Shown: piece after piece, positions 6,701 to 15,297 of the stretch
How the letters are laid out: each line of letters opens with the position of its first letter
How positions within the stretch are numbered: position 1 is the stretch's first letter
Assembly: GCA_026982655.1 (NCBI GenBank)
Contig: JALSGO010000169.1
Location: forward strand, 1 to 36,120
Length of the DNA stretch: 36,120 nt
Direction: 5' to 3'
DNA from: Candidatus Bipolaricaulota bacterium
Lineage (GTDB): Bacteria; Bipolaricaulota; Bipolaricaulia; RBG-16-55-9
Notes under the pieces: model-generated
The model's input: the letters and a program-made list of their open reading frames with translations, nothing else
Told to the model about the DNA's origin: nothing
Databases searched by the model: none
Program-made: the position numbers and the translations under genes

Positions 6701-7987
6701 GTGGGGACGGAACGAAAGGGGATAGAGAGAAGGCCAGGACTTCTTCGAGCTTCTCGGGCGCGGGGCCTGGCCTGGCTGGGATGGGGGTTGAGAGGAGGTC
6801 TCCCCCTCCTGGCGGCGATCGTAGGGGCCTCCACGACGAGCGGGTTTACCCCGATCACCCCGACCGGTGGGGCGGAGTCTCCGGCTCCGCTGGTGGAAGC
6901 GTTCCGTTGGAGCGCGATCCCCGGCTCCCTCGTGGACGACGGCCTCCGCGGTCTGGGCGGAGGGCTGGAGTACGCCATCGCCGACGACTTCTGTGAGCGC
7001 CTGCTCCCCTCGATCCAGGAGGAACGAGCTACCTGTTCCGATCTCCTTGACGTGGTGCACCGCGCCTTGGCCCGCTGGTCCGCGGTCAACGAGAACCTCA
7101 TCTTTGTGGACGTCTCGGATCGGGTGGAAGCCGCCCTCCCCGAGGAGGAACCCCTTCGATGGGGCCATTTCCCGATCGGCCCGCCCGGCCCCTGGAAGCT
7201 CTTCGGAGCGGAGATCGACCTCTTGCCCTTCCCTCCGGTACACGACCCCGAGGAAGAGGAGACGGAGAAGGACGAGCAAGGGGAGGGAGGGGAAGAGGGG
7301 GAGCGGGAACCCGAAGGCCCCCAAAGGAAGGTCGGAGGCGTGGCGATCCTGCGTTACACGCCCGAGGACCCCTGGGGCACCGACGGGAGGCGCCGCCCGG
7401 GGAACACGATCTTGAGCGCCGATATCCTCATCCCCTACGGGGAGGGATATCGGTGGTGCCTCACACGGCGTTCCCTGGTTCGGACCAAGGGCTGCGTCCA
7501 CCTGGAGTCGGTCTTGCTCCACGAGATCGGACATGCCCTGGGATTGGGTCACCCTACCCCGAAGAACAACTACGACACGGATGGGAACCCTCGGAATCCG
7601 ATTCCGATCGACTGCGAGGACCCCCATCGTGGGCTGCGGCTCTCCCCCGTGGCAGACGATTGGGCGATCATGAAGGGAGAAATCCAAGGGGGTCAAACCC
7701 GCAGCCTGTCGAACGACGACATCGGGGGATTGCGCTTCTTGTATCCGGAATGCGGTCGGTTTGACCCCTGGACGGCCTCGAGACGGAACCCGGACTCTGC
7801 CGTTCTTTCGGAGGAAATCAATCCCCCAACGGAAGGGGGAGAGCTTCCGTCGAAAGGCGTCCCCCAGCTCGGTATCGGCTGGCTGCTCGTCCCCCTGGGG
7901 GTGTATCTCGCCTTCTTCCTCGTGGGAACATGGTGCTACCGAACGCAGCTGCAGGCTCCGAGGAGGAGCTTCTCGCCCAGGCGTTGA
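6701..7987 (+). CDS. Membrane-anchored matrixin-like zinc metalloprotease
   Basis: A 428-residue exported protease of the metzincin group. A basic N-terminus and hydrophobic segment (about 24-45) act as signal peptide or anchor. The zinc motif HEIGHALGLGH occupies residues 274-284 with catalytic Glu275. A Met-turn (WAIMK, Met324) follows, then SNDDIGGLRFLYP, typical of matrixin domains. A C-terminal hydrophobic helix (391-411) would fix the protein to the membrane with a short basic tail. Residues 183-208 form an acidic Glu/Gly-rich insert between the N-terminal part and the catalytic core. The substrate is unknown. The start is GTG at 6701, preceded by AGAGGT; the last 58 bp overlap the cytidine deaminase gene. 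Confidence 0.85.
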   Translation: MGTERKGIERRPGLLRASRARGLAWLGWGLRGGLPLLAAIVGASTTSGFTPITPTGGAESPAPLVEAFRWSAIPGSLVDDGLRGLGGGLEYAIADDFCERLLPSIQEERATCSDLLDVVHRALARWSAVNENLIFVDVSDRVEAALPEEEPLRWGHFPIGPPGPWKLFGAEIDLLPFPPVHDPEEEETEKDEQGEGGEEGEREPEGPQRKVGGVAILRYTPEDPWGTDGRRRPGNTILSADILIPYGEGYRWCLTRRSLVRTKGCVHLESVLLHEIGHALGLGHPTPKNNYDTDGNPRNPIPIDCEDPHRGLRLSPVADDWAIMKGEIQGGQTRSLSNDDIGGLRFLYPECGRFDPWTASRRNPDSAVLSEEINPPTEGGELPSKGVPQLGIGWLLVPLGVYLAFFLVGTWCYRTQLQAPRRSFSPRR

Positions 7988-8373
7988 GCGCGCGGAAGCG
8001 GAGCTACTGCCCCTATTCCCGCTTCGCCGTCGGGGCCGCGCTGCGGGCCGCCTCCGGGAAGGTGTACACAGGGGCCAACGTCGAGAACGCGTCGTATGGG
8101 CTCTCGATGTGCGCGGAGCGGGTGGCCCTCTTCCGCGCCGTGGCCGAGGGGGAACGGGAATTTGCTAAGCTCGTGATCGTGGGCGGACCCCTCGGTCAAG
8201 AGCCCGAGGGGCTTTGTCCGCCCTGCGGCGCATGCCGCCAAGTCCTCTTCGAGTTCGCCCCAGACTTGGAGGTGCTGCTGGGGACCTCCCGGGGTATTCC
8301 GAAGCGCCTCAAGCTGGGGGAGCTCCTGCCCGAACCCTTTCGGATGGGGTGGGGTGATCACTCCCGCCGGTAG
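7930..8373 (+). CDS. cdd: Cytidine deaminase
   Basis: A 147-residue homotetrameric-type cytidine deaminase, converting cytidine and deoxycytidine to uridine and deoxyuridine. It shows YSRFAVGAAL, GANVENASYGLSMCAE (zinc ligand Cys61, proton shuttle Glu63) and PPCGACRQ (zinc ligands Cys99 and Cys102). The start codon lies inside the end of the metalloprotease gene (58-bp overlap). The last 16 bp overlap the 3' end of the convergent nucleoside permease gene. Although on the opposite strand, its activity fits the nucleoside import and deoxyribose-phosphate breakdown genes beside it. Confidence 0.95.
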   Translation: MVLPNAAAGSEEELLAQALSARKRSYCPYSRFAVGAALRAASGKVYTGANVENASYGLSMCAERVALFRAVAEGEREFAKLVIVGGPLGQEPEGLCPPCGACRQVLFEFAPDLEVLLGTSRGIPKRLKLGELLPEPFRMGWGDHSRR

Positions 8374-9251
8374 GGCTGCGCGATCGCCTGGGGGAAGCGC
8401 GCCCGCCCGATCGCACCCGCCACCACGATCAGGGTGGCGATGTAGGGAATCATCCGCACGAACTGATAGCCGGCTCCCCCGGCGGAGGCCAACTGGATGG
8501 CCAAGGCGTCGAAGTACCCAAACAGAAACCCTCCAAAGAGGGCCAGCAGCGGGTTGAGCTTGCTGAACACCACCGCCGCCAGCGCGATGAAGCCCCGCCC
8601 CGCGGGCAGGGTGTTCGTGATCGTCCCCAGCCAGTCGAGGCTGAGGAAGGCCCCGCCCAGGCCGCCGAGCATCCCGCCGTAGACCACGGCCACGAGGCGC
8701 ACCCGCTCGACGGGGACACCCACGACGTCGGCGGCCTCGGGGTTCTCGCCCACGGCCTTCACTCGCAGTCCGAAGGCCGTCTTGTGGAGCAACCACCACG
8801 TGAAGGGGGCGGCCAAGACGGTCACGATCACCAAAGGGCTTAAGCTCCCCCAGGGCACGGGGAGGCCGGGGATCTGCAGCGCGCTCTCGACCGTATAGCT
8901 CTTCCCGCCCCAGAGCACCACGGACCCGAAGCCGACCAGCCCCATCCCTAAGAGGTTGATCCCCACGCCGCTGATGATCTGATCGCCCTTGAGATAGATG
9001 CTGATCCAGCCGTGCAGCAGTCCGACGGCGGCCCCGGCCAGCACGCCCAACGCCAAGCCGACCCAGGGGCTCCCCGACAGCCAGGCCCCGACGACGGCGG
9101 CGAACGCCGAGATCACCAGGATGCCCTCGAGCCCGATGTTGACCACCCCGGCCCGCTCGGCGAAGACCTCGCCGATGGCCGCCAGCGTCACGGGCACCAT
9201 CGCCCGCAGCGCCACCGGAAGCGTGATCAGCAGCAGCAGCCCGATGTCCAT
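8358..9251 (-). CDS. Nucleoside/BMP-type ABC transporter permease 2
   Basis: A 297-residue membrane permease of the BPD_transp_2 family, with about eight to nine hydrophobic segments. It has the motif ERAGVVNIGLEGILVISAFAA, nearly invariant in second permeases of nucleoside (NupC-like) and related BMP importers, and the loop GENPEAADVVGVPVERVR that faces the ATPase. It pairs with the upstream permease to form the channel. The start overlaps the preceding stop by one base (TAATG), so the two are coupled. It is the last gene of the minus-strand nucleoside operon and its end overlaps cdd. Confidence 0.92.
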   Translation of the reverse strand: MDIGLLLLITLPVALRAMVPVTLAAIGEVFAERAGVVNIGLEGILVISAFAAVVGAWLSGSPWVGLALGVLAGAAVGLLHGWISIYLKGDQIISGVGINLLGMGLVGFGSVVLWGGKSYTVESALQIPGLPVPWGSLSPLVIVTVLAAPFTWWLLHKTAFGLRVKAVGENPEAADVVGVPVERVRLVAVVYGGMLGGLGGAFLSLDWLGTITNTLPAGRGFIALAAVVFSKLNPLLALFGGFLFGYFDALAIQLASAGGAGYQFVRMIPYIATLIVVAGAIGRARFPQAIAQPYRRE

Positions 9252-10375
9252 TACCCCTCCGTCTCCTCAGGGGGTTGGGCTTGGGTTTGGGCCTGCGTCG
9301 GTGCCGGTTGTTCGGCGGGCGAGGGGAGGGAGGCCGGGACGCGGGCGCGAAGCAGGCGCGCTCGGAGGAGGCGTCCCATCTCGGGGACGGCGATCGCCAG
9401 GATGATGATCCCCTGAACGACTTGGATCATGTCGATGGGCACCCCGGCCCGGAAGCCCATCATGGTGCTCCCCGCCGCCAGCGCGCCGAAGAAGACGGCG
9501 CTCAGGAGGATGCCGAGAGGGTGGTTCCGCCCCACGAGCGCCACGGCAATGCCGTCGAACCCCAGCGTGCCCAGATTCGAGAGGTCGTTCGTGAGGGCAA
9601 AGGGGAAGCGGCCCAGGACTTCGACGGCTCCGGCCCCCCCGGCGGCCAAGCCCCCCCACACGAACGCCCACACCAGGCTGCGGTGGGGGCGGACGCCGCC
9701 GTAGCGCGCCGCCTCGGGGCTGAGACCCGCCGCCCGAAGCTCGTAGCCCGCCACGTGGTGCCACAGCACCCAATACACCAACCCCGCAAAGAGCAGGCTC
9801 AGGAGAAGAGCGTAGCTCAAATCGCTTCCGGCCATGACCAGGGGGAAGCGGGCCGTCGGGTCCGCCTGGAGGGATCGGCGACCCTGGCTCAGATGGGTGA
9901 GCACCACGTAGCTCGTGAGCCAGAACGCGATCCAGTTGAGCATGATCGTGCTGATGACCTCGTGGACGCCGCGGGCGAGCTTAAGCAGTGCCGCAGGGAG
10001 GCTCCAGAGGGCCCCGGCGAGCATCGCGCCCAGTACCGCCATCAGGACGTGGACTCCCGGCGGGAGATCGAGGAGTCCCCCGATGACGACGGCCACCAGC
10101 GCCCCGGCGAGCATCTGCCCCTGCGCCCCGATGTTGAAGAGCCCGGCCCGCACCCCGACGGCGAACGTAAGCCCCGTTAAAATGAGGGGCGTCGCCCGGC
10201 TGAGCGTGTTGGCGATCCCGTAGCGGTCGCCGAACGCGCCTTGGAGGAGGGCTTGGTACGCCTTCCACGGGTCGTAGCCCCACACCGCCATGAGGACGGC
10301 CCCCAACGAGAGCCCTAACGCCAGCGCCAGGCCCACTTCGAGGAGAACGCGCAGCCCTCCGAACCGAGCGCTCAC
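9251..10375 (-). CDS. Nucleoside/BMP-type ABC transporter permease 1
   Basis: A 374-residue permease partner of the BPD_transp_2 family. VRAGLFNIGAQGQMLAGAL and ARGVHEVISTIMLNWIAFWL are the hallmark motifs of the first permease of nucleoside importers; several transmembrane helices follow. The GTG start at 10375 overlaps the ATPase stop (GTGA). The C-terminal tail, after about residue 345, is a cytosolic low-complexity segment ending in alternating Thr/Gln/Ala-Pro, encoded partly by a hexamer repeat. This tail is not part of the permease fold. Confidence 0.92.
   Translation of the reverse strand: MSARFGGLRVLLEVGLALALGLSLGAVLMAVWGYDPWKAYQALLQGAFGDRYGIANTLSRATPLILTGLTFAVGVRAGLFNIGAQGQMLAGALVAVVIGGLLDLPPGVHVLMAVLGAMLAGALWSLPAALLKLARGVHEVISTIMLNWIAFWLTSYVVLTHLSQGRRSLQADPTARFPLVMAGSDLSYALLLSLLFAGLVYWVLWHHVAGYELRAAGLSPEAARYGGVRPHRSLVWAFVWGGLAAGGAGAVEVLGRFPFALTNDLSNLGTLGFDGIAVALVGRNHPLGILLSAVFFGALAAGSTMMGFRAGVPIDMIQVVQGIIILAIAVPEMGRLLRARLLRARVPASLPSPAEQPAPTQAQTQAQPPEETEG
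9274..9297. repeat. Degenerate hexamer repeat in the tail of permease 1
   Basis: Plus-strand hexamers gttggg, cttggg, tttggg, cctgcg make up 24 bp close to the permease 1/permease 2 junction. In the protein they encode a Gln-Ala/Thr alternating tail. The hexamer differs from the NTYCGC type, but the 6-bp period and junction location are the same. Confidence 0.6.
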
Positions 10376-11955
10376 GGCGACCCCTCCTCCGCAGCCGCAG
10401 CGCGGGCGCCCGGGCGGGCGCGCCGGGCCTCCTCCAAGGGCACGCCGCCCATGAGGAGCCCCACCGTCTCCCGATCGAGCTCCTCGGCGGGGGCCACGCC
10501 CGTGAAGCGCCCCTCGTACATCACCCCGACCCGATCCGCCAGCTGGAACACCTCGTCGAGGTCCGCGGAGACGAGCAGCACCGCGACGCCCTCGTCCCGC
10601 AGCCGGGAGAGGAGATCTCGAATGTATTGGGTCGCGGCCACGTCCAGCCCGCGGGTGGGGTGGGCCGCGATCACCAGCTTGGGCGACTTGCTCAGCTCCC
10701 TTCCCACCACGAGCTTCTGCTGGTTCCCGCCGCTTAGGGAGGCCGCCGGAGCCCGGACGCCGGGGGCTTGAATGGAGAACTTCTCGAGGAGCGCTTGGGC
10801 GTGCTCGTAGATGCGTCGCCAGCGGAGGCGTCCCAGCGCCCCCCGGAAGCGGGGGAAGCGCTGCAGCCCCAACACGCTGTTCTCCGCGACGGTGAACGGC
10901 AAGATGAGCCCCATCTTCCGGCGGTCCTCGGGGATGTGGGCTACGCCTAAGGCCCCGATCTCCCCCGGCAGGAGGCCTTTCAGGCTTTGTCCCCGCACGC
11001 GGACCTCTCCCCGGAAGGGCCGAAGGCCCGTCAGGGCTTCAATCAGCTCCGTCTGCCCGTTGCCCTGCACCCCGGCGATCGCGAAGATCTCGCCCGAGCG
11101 CACCTCGAACGAGAGTTTTTTCACCGCCCGCAGCCCGGACTCGTCCTCTACGGTGAGGTCGCGGACGGTGAGCACGGGCTCCCCCGCGGCGGGCGTTGCG
11201 GGACCGCGACGGCGGGCTTGCGAGACGACCTCCCGGCCCACCATGAGCGCGGAGAGCTTCTCGGGGGTTGCCTCTTTCGTCTCCAGGGAGGCGACCACGC
11301 GCCCTGCGCGCAGCACGGTGATCCGGTCGGTGATCTCGATCACCTCCTTGAGCTTGTGGGTGATGAAGATCACCGTCTTGCCCTGGGCTTTGAGGCCTCG
11401 GAGGGTCTCGAAGAGCTCGTCCGTCTCCTGGGGGGTGAGCACCGCGGTGGGCTCGTCCAGGATGAGCAGGTCCACCTGCCGATAGAGCATCTTGAGGATC
11501 TCGATGCGCTGCTGGACCCCCACGGGGAGGCGCTCCACGGGCGTGTCCAGGGGCGCGCGCAGGCCGGATTCTCTCATAAGGGTCTCGAGGTTCTCCCGGA
11601 TGGCCGCGACCGGGACGGGTCCGAGCGCCCCGCGCCCCTCGGAGCCGAGGGCGATGTTCTCCCAGCCCGTGAAGGGCCCCACCAGGGCGAAGTGTTGATG
11701 GACCATCCCGATCCCCCGGCGCAGCGCCTCGCGGGGGGAGGGGAACCGCACCGGACGCCCCTTCCAGCGGATCTCCCCCGAGGTGGGGGGCAGCAGCCCC
11801 GACAGGATCTTGGTGAGGGTCGTCTTCCCCGCGCCGTTCTCCCCCAAGAGCCCGTGGATCTCCCCCTCCCGGACGCTCAGGGAGACGCCCCGGAGCGCGA
11901 CGGTCCCGTCGGGGTAGATCTTCGTGAGGCCCTCCGCCTCGATCAGCGGGTTCAT
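10372..11955 (-). CDS. Nucleoside/BMP-type ABC transporter ATPase (two ABC domains)
   Basis: A 527-residue protein with two fused ATPase domains, as in RbsA/NupA. Domain 1 has Walker A GENGAGKTT, signature LPVGVQQRIEI and Walker B LILDEPTAVLTP. Domain 2 has a degenerate Walker A (GVQGNGQTE) and signature LSGGNQQKLVVGREL, the usual asymmetry of this family. It drives import through the two downstream permeases. The start MNPLIEAEGLTKIY at 11955 is the only in-frame ATG near the beginning of the ABC fold; its ribosome site is weak. The 140-bp spacer to the binding-protein gene contains a hexamer repeat. Confidence 0.93.
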   Translation of the reverse strand: MNPLIEAEGLTKIYPDGTVALRGVSLSVREGEIHGLLGENGAGKTTLTKILSGLLPPTSGEIRWKGRPVRFPSPREALRRGIGMVHQHFALVGPFTGWENIALGSEGRGALGPVPVAAIRENLETLMRESGLRAPLDTPVERLPVGVQQRIEILKMLYRQVDLLILDEPTAVLTPQETDELFETLRGLKAQGKTVIFITHKLKEVIEITDRITVLRAGRVVASLETKEATPEKLSALMVGREVVSQARRRGPATPAAGEPVLTVRDLTVEDESGLRAVKKLSFEVRSGEIFAIAGVQGNGQTELIEALTGLRPFRGEVRVRGQSLKGLLPGEIGALGVAHIPEDRRKMGLILPFTVAENSVLGLQRFPRFRGALGRLRWRRIYEHAQALLEKFSIQAPGVRAPAASLSGGNQQKLVVGRELSKSPKLVIAAHPTRGLDVAATQYIRDLLSRLRDEGVAVLLVSADLDEVFQLADRVGVMYEGRFTGVAPAEELDRETVGLLMGGVPLEEARRARPGARAAAAEEGSP

Positions 11956-11958
11956 CGT

Positions 11959-11994
11959 CTTCGCACCCGTGTTCGTGTTCGCACTCGCGCTCGC
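11959..11994. repeat. Degenerate hexanucleotide repeat before the nucleoside ATPase
   Basis: Six consecutive plus-strand hexamers: cttcgc, acccgt, gttcgt, gttcgc, actcgc, gctcgc. They lie directly upstream of the ATPase ATG in non-coding spacer. The consensus is close to NTYCGC, as at 2025-2054 ahead of the other ABC ATPase. Confidence 0.75.
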
Positions 11995-12095
11995 ATGGAT
12001 AAAAGGGGCGAGGGCCGGCCCCGTGCGCTCGGCGACCGGCCCTCCGGCTCCCCATGTCGGTTCCCACCGAGGTCGCGAATTCGTCGTTGTTCCCG

Positions 12096-13277
12096 TTACG
12101 GATACTGCTCGCGAACTTGGGCGATCTGTTCCGGCGTGTCTGCCTCGGGCAGCTGGATCTCGCCCGCCTTGAGGGCCGATTGGAACTCGTCCAGCGCCAC
12201 CCACACGTACGCGGGCACGGAGCTGCGGGCCTGAATGACCTTGTGGAGCACCTCGTCGGGGGTGCCGTCCAGGGGGTAGCCCGCCTTCACCGCGAAGTCG
12301 ATGAAGGTCTTGACGTCCTGGATGGTGCTGAAGCCGGTGCCCTCCTCCTTGAGGCCCAGCACGATGTCGCCGCCGAACGCGCCGCTGAGGGCCCGCCGTA
12401 CGGACTCGAAGGTGCCTACATCGACCCGCTTGCGGCCCGAGGCCAGGATGAAGCCGGGCTTGACGTACTCCTGCGCGGCGTCGGCTCCGTAGGCGAAGGG
12501 CGGCCCGATCTCGCGGCCCTCGGCGCGGGCGGCCTCCTCCACCGCGTCGAAGACGCCCAGGTGGGTCGCGCCCGCGATGCCCAGCAGGTTCCGAGCCCCC
12601 TCGCGCAGGAGCGCCTCTGCGGTCGTCTTGCCCAGCGCCGGGTCGTCAAACCGGCCCGTGTAGGGGACGCGCACCCCGATGGTCGCCCCCTCGCCGATGT
12701 GGCGGTTGTACCAATCCACGGCCCAGTAGGCGCCGAAGCGATAGCCCGCCTCGTAGCGCCACACGGGCGGGATCTCCGCGCCCGCGACCGCGCCGATGAG
12801 GGAATCCCCGTTGGCGATCGCCACCAGCGCCGCGACCACGCCCACGGGCGCCCCCGCCTCCTGCTCGCGGAAGAGCACCCCCAGGAGGTTGGGGATGTCA
12901 AAGGACGGTCCGTCGATGAAGGCGAACTTCTGGTCCGGGAACTGGCGCGCCGCCTCGGGGAGCGCGTCAAAGAGCAAGAACCCCACGCCGATGATCACCA
13001 GGCACTCGCCCGAGCGGGCGAACGCCTGCAGGTCGGGGAGATACGAGGCCTCGCTCGCCGCCGTGGCCGTCTTGAGCTCCAGCCCGAACGCCTCCGAGGC
13101 CTGCCGCGCCCCCAGAAGGGCCATGTCGTTGAAGCTCAGATCCCCCGGTCCCGTCTGATCGAAGTAGAGGCAGATCGCCCCCTGAGCCTGGCCTACCGCC
13201 GTCTGCCCGGCTTGGAACCCCCAAACGCCGAGGAGCGCTACGAGCGCTCCCAATGCGATCGCTCGCCATGCCTGCAT
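12096..13277 (-). CDS. BMP-family nucleoside-binding protein of the ABC importer
   Basis: A 393-residue exported binding protein of the Bmp/PnrA family, which bind purine or pyrimidine nucleosides. The signal peptide covers about residues 5-30 (ALVALLGVWGF...VGQAQG) with no lipobox Cys, so it may be free or anchored by the uncleaved helix. GPGDLSFNDMALLGARQASEAFG matches the start of the BMP domain; FAFIDGPSF, VGVVAALVAI and GAYWAVDWYNRH are further family segments. The start at 13277 (MQAWRAI) has a GAGAGGG ribosome site and follows the promoter at 13321-13350; an upstream ATG at 13322 would start before the -10-proximal transcription start. It supplies the downstream ATPase and permeases. 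Confidence 0.88.
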   Translation of the reverse strand: MQAWRAIALGALVALLGVWGFQAGQTAVGQAQGAICLYFDQTGPGDLSFNDMALLGARQASEAFGLELKTATAASEASYLPDLQAFARSGECLVIIGVGFLLFDALPEAARQFPDQKFAFIDGPSFDIPNLLGVLFREQEAGAPVGVVAALVAIANGDSLIGAVAGAEIPPVWRYEAGYRFGAYWAVDWYNRHIGEGATIGVRVPYTGRFDDPALGKTTAEALLREGARNLLGIAGATHLGVFDAVEEAARAEGREIGPPFAYGADAAQEYVKPGFILASGRKRVDVGTFESVRRALSGAFGGDIVLGLKEEGTGFSTIQDVKTFIDFAVKAGYPLDGTPDEVLHKVIQARSSVPAYVWVALDEFQSALKAGEIQLPEADTPEQIAQVREQYP

Positions 13278-13320
13278 AACCCTCTCGACCTCCGTTCGTT
13301 GCGGATTGGATTTTCGCCGC

Positions 13321-13350
13321 ATTGTAAACCCTAGCCCGCGGGCGGATCAA
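13321..13350 (-). promoter_or_regulatory. Putative internal promoter for the nucleoside transporter genes
   Basis: Minus strand: TTGATC (13350-13345), 18-bp spacer, TACAAT (13326-13321). The -35 lies within the end of the aldolase gene. It could drive the binding protein, ATPase and permeases apart from the enzymes upstream, and would start near 13314, leaving a 37-nt leader. Confidence 0.55.
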
Positions 13351-13951
13351 CCCCGCGCAAAGCCCGAAGGAGCCAGGCTACATGGGCCTGCCTCTCCACG
13401 ATCTCGCAGACCGTGAGCGCCTCTTCCGGCGTTGTGCCCACGGCCACGATCCCGTGCCGGGCCAGGAGCGCCGCCTTGCGCCCCCGGAGGGCCTCCACCG
13501 CGTTGTCCGCCAGCTCCGGCGTCCCGGATCGCGCGTACGCCGCCACCCGCACCCCGCCCCCCGCGAAGACCTCCAGCTCCTCCGTCCGAGCGGGGAGCGG
13601 CTCGAACAGAAAACTCCAGGCCTGCGCGTAGATCCCGTGGGCGTGCACCACGGCACCGACCTCGGGATACGCGCGATAGATCGCGGCGTGGAGCCGCCAC
13701 TCCGACGAGGGCACCCCCGCGAGCACCTCCCCGTCCAGGGTCATTGCGGCGACGTCCTCGGGAGCCATGCGCTCGTACGGGAGGCCCGTGGGCGTGATGT
13801 GCATCACGTTCGGGTCCCGGGGGTCGCGGGCGCTTACGTTGCCTAAGCTGCCCGCGACGAGGCCCTTCTGGAGCATCCTGCGGGCCGTCTCGACGATCCG
13901 GGACCGCAGGCGCAGGCGGTCCCGCTCGGCGTTGCTCTCACGGTTGGCCAT
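13331..13951 (-). CDS. Class II aldolase (FucA/Ald2/MtnB superfamily)
   Basis: A 206-residue zinc-dependent class II aldolase/adducin-family enzyme. It has GSLGNVSAR (phosphate site), TPTGLPYE, SSEWRLH with the catalytic Glu84, the zinc histidines in HAHG (103 and 105) and ARHG (166). The gene overlaps the end of mtnA by 14 bp. MtnA makes 5-methylthio- or 5-deoxyribulose-1-phosphate, which class II aldolases of the DHAP shunt cleave to DHAP and an aldehyde; that is the likeliest role. MtnB dehydratase or fuculose-phosphate aldolase share the fold and cannot be excluded. The start at 13951 (MANRES) is chosen over 14002 because the fold begins right after it and GGAGG precedes it. Confidence 0.85.
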   Translation of the reverse strand: MANRESNAERDRLRLRSRIVETARRMLQKGLVAGSLGNVSARDPRDPNVMHITPTGLPYERMAPEDVAAMTLDGEVLAGVPSSEWRLHAAIYRAYPEVGAVVHAHGIYAQAWSFLFEPLPARTEELEVFAGGGVRVAAYARSGTPELADNAVEALRGRKAALLARHGIVAVGTTPEEALTVCEIVERQAHVAWLLRALRGVDPPAG

Positions 13952-15005
13952 GGCGATAGACGGCCTCCGGGCGGGAGAGGGCCTCCGGGATGGAGTCCGC
14001 AAAGGGCGGGCGGAGGACCCCCACCTCCGTGATCAGGGCCGTCACGAGCTCGTGGGGAGTGACGTCGAAGGCGTAGTTCCTCGCGGAGGCCCCTTGGGGT
14101 GCGACCCGGCGCCCGAGAACGGTGAACACCTCCTCCGGGTCGCGCTCCTCGATGGGGATGGCGCCTCCGTGGGGGATCTCGGGGTCGATCGTGGAGGTGG
14201 GAAGCGCCGCGTAGAACGGGATCCCGTGCCGATGGGCGAGGACGGCCAGCGGATAGGTGCCGATCTTGTTGGCGACGTCCCCGTTGGCGGCCACCCGATC
14301 CGCGCCCGTGATCACCGCGTCCACGAGGCCCCGGGCCATCAAGGCCCCGGCGGCCCCGTCCACCACGATCTCGTAGGGGATCCCCTCCTTTTGGAGTTCC
14401 CAGGCCGTAAGGCGCGCCCCCTGGAGGAGGGGACGGGTCTCGTCCACCCAGACCTTCTTCAGTTTTCCCTGAGCCCAAGCGGCCCGGACGACGCCCAGGG
14501 CCGTCCCGTACCCGGCGGTGGCCAACGCTCCCGCGTTGCAGTGGGTCAGCACCCGCGCGCCCGGAGGGAGGAGCTCCGCGCCGTGCTCCCCCAAGCGTCG
14601 ATTGGCCTCGACGTCCTCGCGGCGGATCCTATGGGCTTCCTCTAGCAGGGCGTCCGCGATCTCCCGCGGGGGAAGGCCCCGGAGGAGATCGCGCTCGAGG
14701 AGGCGGCGCTGGCGCTCCAACGCCCAGCGGAGGTTTACCGCCGTGGGCCGGGTGCTCTGGAGGAGTTCGTACGCTTCGTCAAATCGTTGGGCCAGCTCCT
14801 CCACGGAGGAGGCATCTCGGACCCCGAGGACCACGCCGTAGGCTGCGGCGACCCCGAGGGCGGGCGCGCCCCGCACCGCGAGCCTTCGGATGGCCTCCGC
14901 GACCTCTTCCGCGCGGGAGAGGGAGAGCACACGCTCCTCGGCGGGGAGGAGCGTCTGATCCAACAGCTTCAGCCGCGAGTTTTCCCACCGGACAGGAGAG
15001 AGCAT
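13938..15005 (-). CDS. mtnA: S-methyl-5-thioribose-1-phosphate isomerase
   Basis: A 355-residue isomerase of the MtnA/eIF2B-like family, converting 5-methylthioribose-1-phosphate (and often 5-deoxyribose-1-phosphate or ribose-1-phosphate analogues) to the ribulose form. It has RGAPALGVAAAYG, HCNAGALATAGYGTALG with catalytic Cys156, and ITGADRVAANGDVANKIGTY with catalytic Asp236. Length matches the family. It lies 58 bp after the small-protein pair and overlaps the aldolase. No MTA phosphorylase or MTR kinase is in the window, so the upstream substrate source is unseen. Confidence 0.95.
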   Translation of the reverse strand: MLSPVRWENSRLKLLDQTLLPAEERVLSLSRAEEVAEAIRRLAVRGAPALGVAAAYGVVLGVRDASSVEELAQRFDEAYELLQSTRPTAVNLRWALERQRRLLERDLLRGLPPREIADALLEEAHRIRREDVEANRRLGEHGAELLPPGARVLTHCNAGALATAGYGTALGVVRAAWAQGKLKKVWVDETRPLLQGARLTAWELQKEGIPYEIVVDGAAGALMARGLVDAVITGADRVAANGDVANKIGTYPLAVLAHRHGIPFYAALPTSTIDPEIPHGGAIPIEERDPEEVFTVLGRRVAPQGASARNYAFDVTPHELVTALITEVGVLRPPFADSIPEALSRPEAVYRHGQP

Positions 15006-15063
15006 GTCGCAATCCCGATACCCGATTCAACGACGGCGGTCGCGGGTCTACAGGCCACGACGC

Positions 15064-15297
15064 TTAGCTTGCAGAAGCCATCAGCGCCCGTTTGGCCCTT
15101 TCCGGAAGCTCGATCGGCACAAACATGGACGCCGGATAGAGGTACCCCTCCGGCTCCGAGCGGTCTTCATCGACAATGCGAAGCAGGTTGTGGGACTCCG
15201 CCTCCGGATCCGGCAATCGACGATACACCTTCCCGACAATCAGACTGGCCGGATTTCCTTCGTTGCTGATGCATAAGACGAACTCGCTCATCCTCAT
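15064..15297 (-). CDS. Small conserved-looking protein of 77 residues, function unknown
   Basis: A 77-residue soluble protein. Its sequence (FVLCISNEGNPASLIVGKVY, then RLPDPEAES, NLLRIVDED, EGYLYPASMFVPIELP) resembles, from memory, small uncharacterised bacterial proteins with a beta-rich SH3-like look; I can give no function. The ATG at 15297 overlaps the stop of the 57-residue gene as ATGA, so the two are translated together; MSEF at 15291 is an alternative start. It lies between deoC and mtnA in the nucleoside operon and may simply be inserted there. Confidence 0.75.
   Translation of the reverse strand: MRMSEFVLCISNEGNPASLIVGKVYRRLPDPEAESHNLLRIVDEDRSEPEGYLYPASMFVPIELPERAKRALMASAS

Noticed and set aside
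11956-12204. Upstream extension of the nucleoside ATPase frame
   Set aside because: It overlaps the binding-protein gene end and hexamer spacer, and lacks ABC sequence before MNPLIEAEG.
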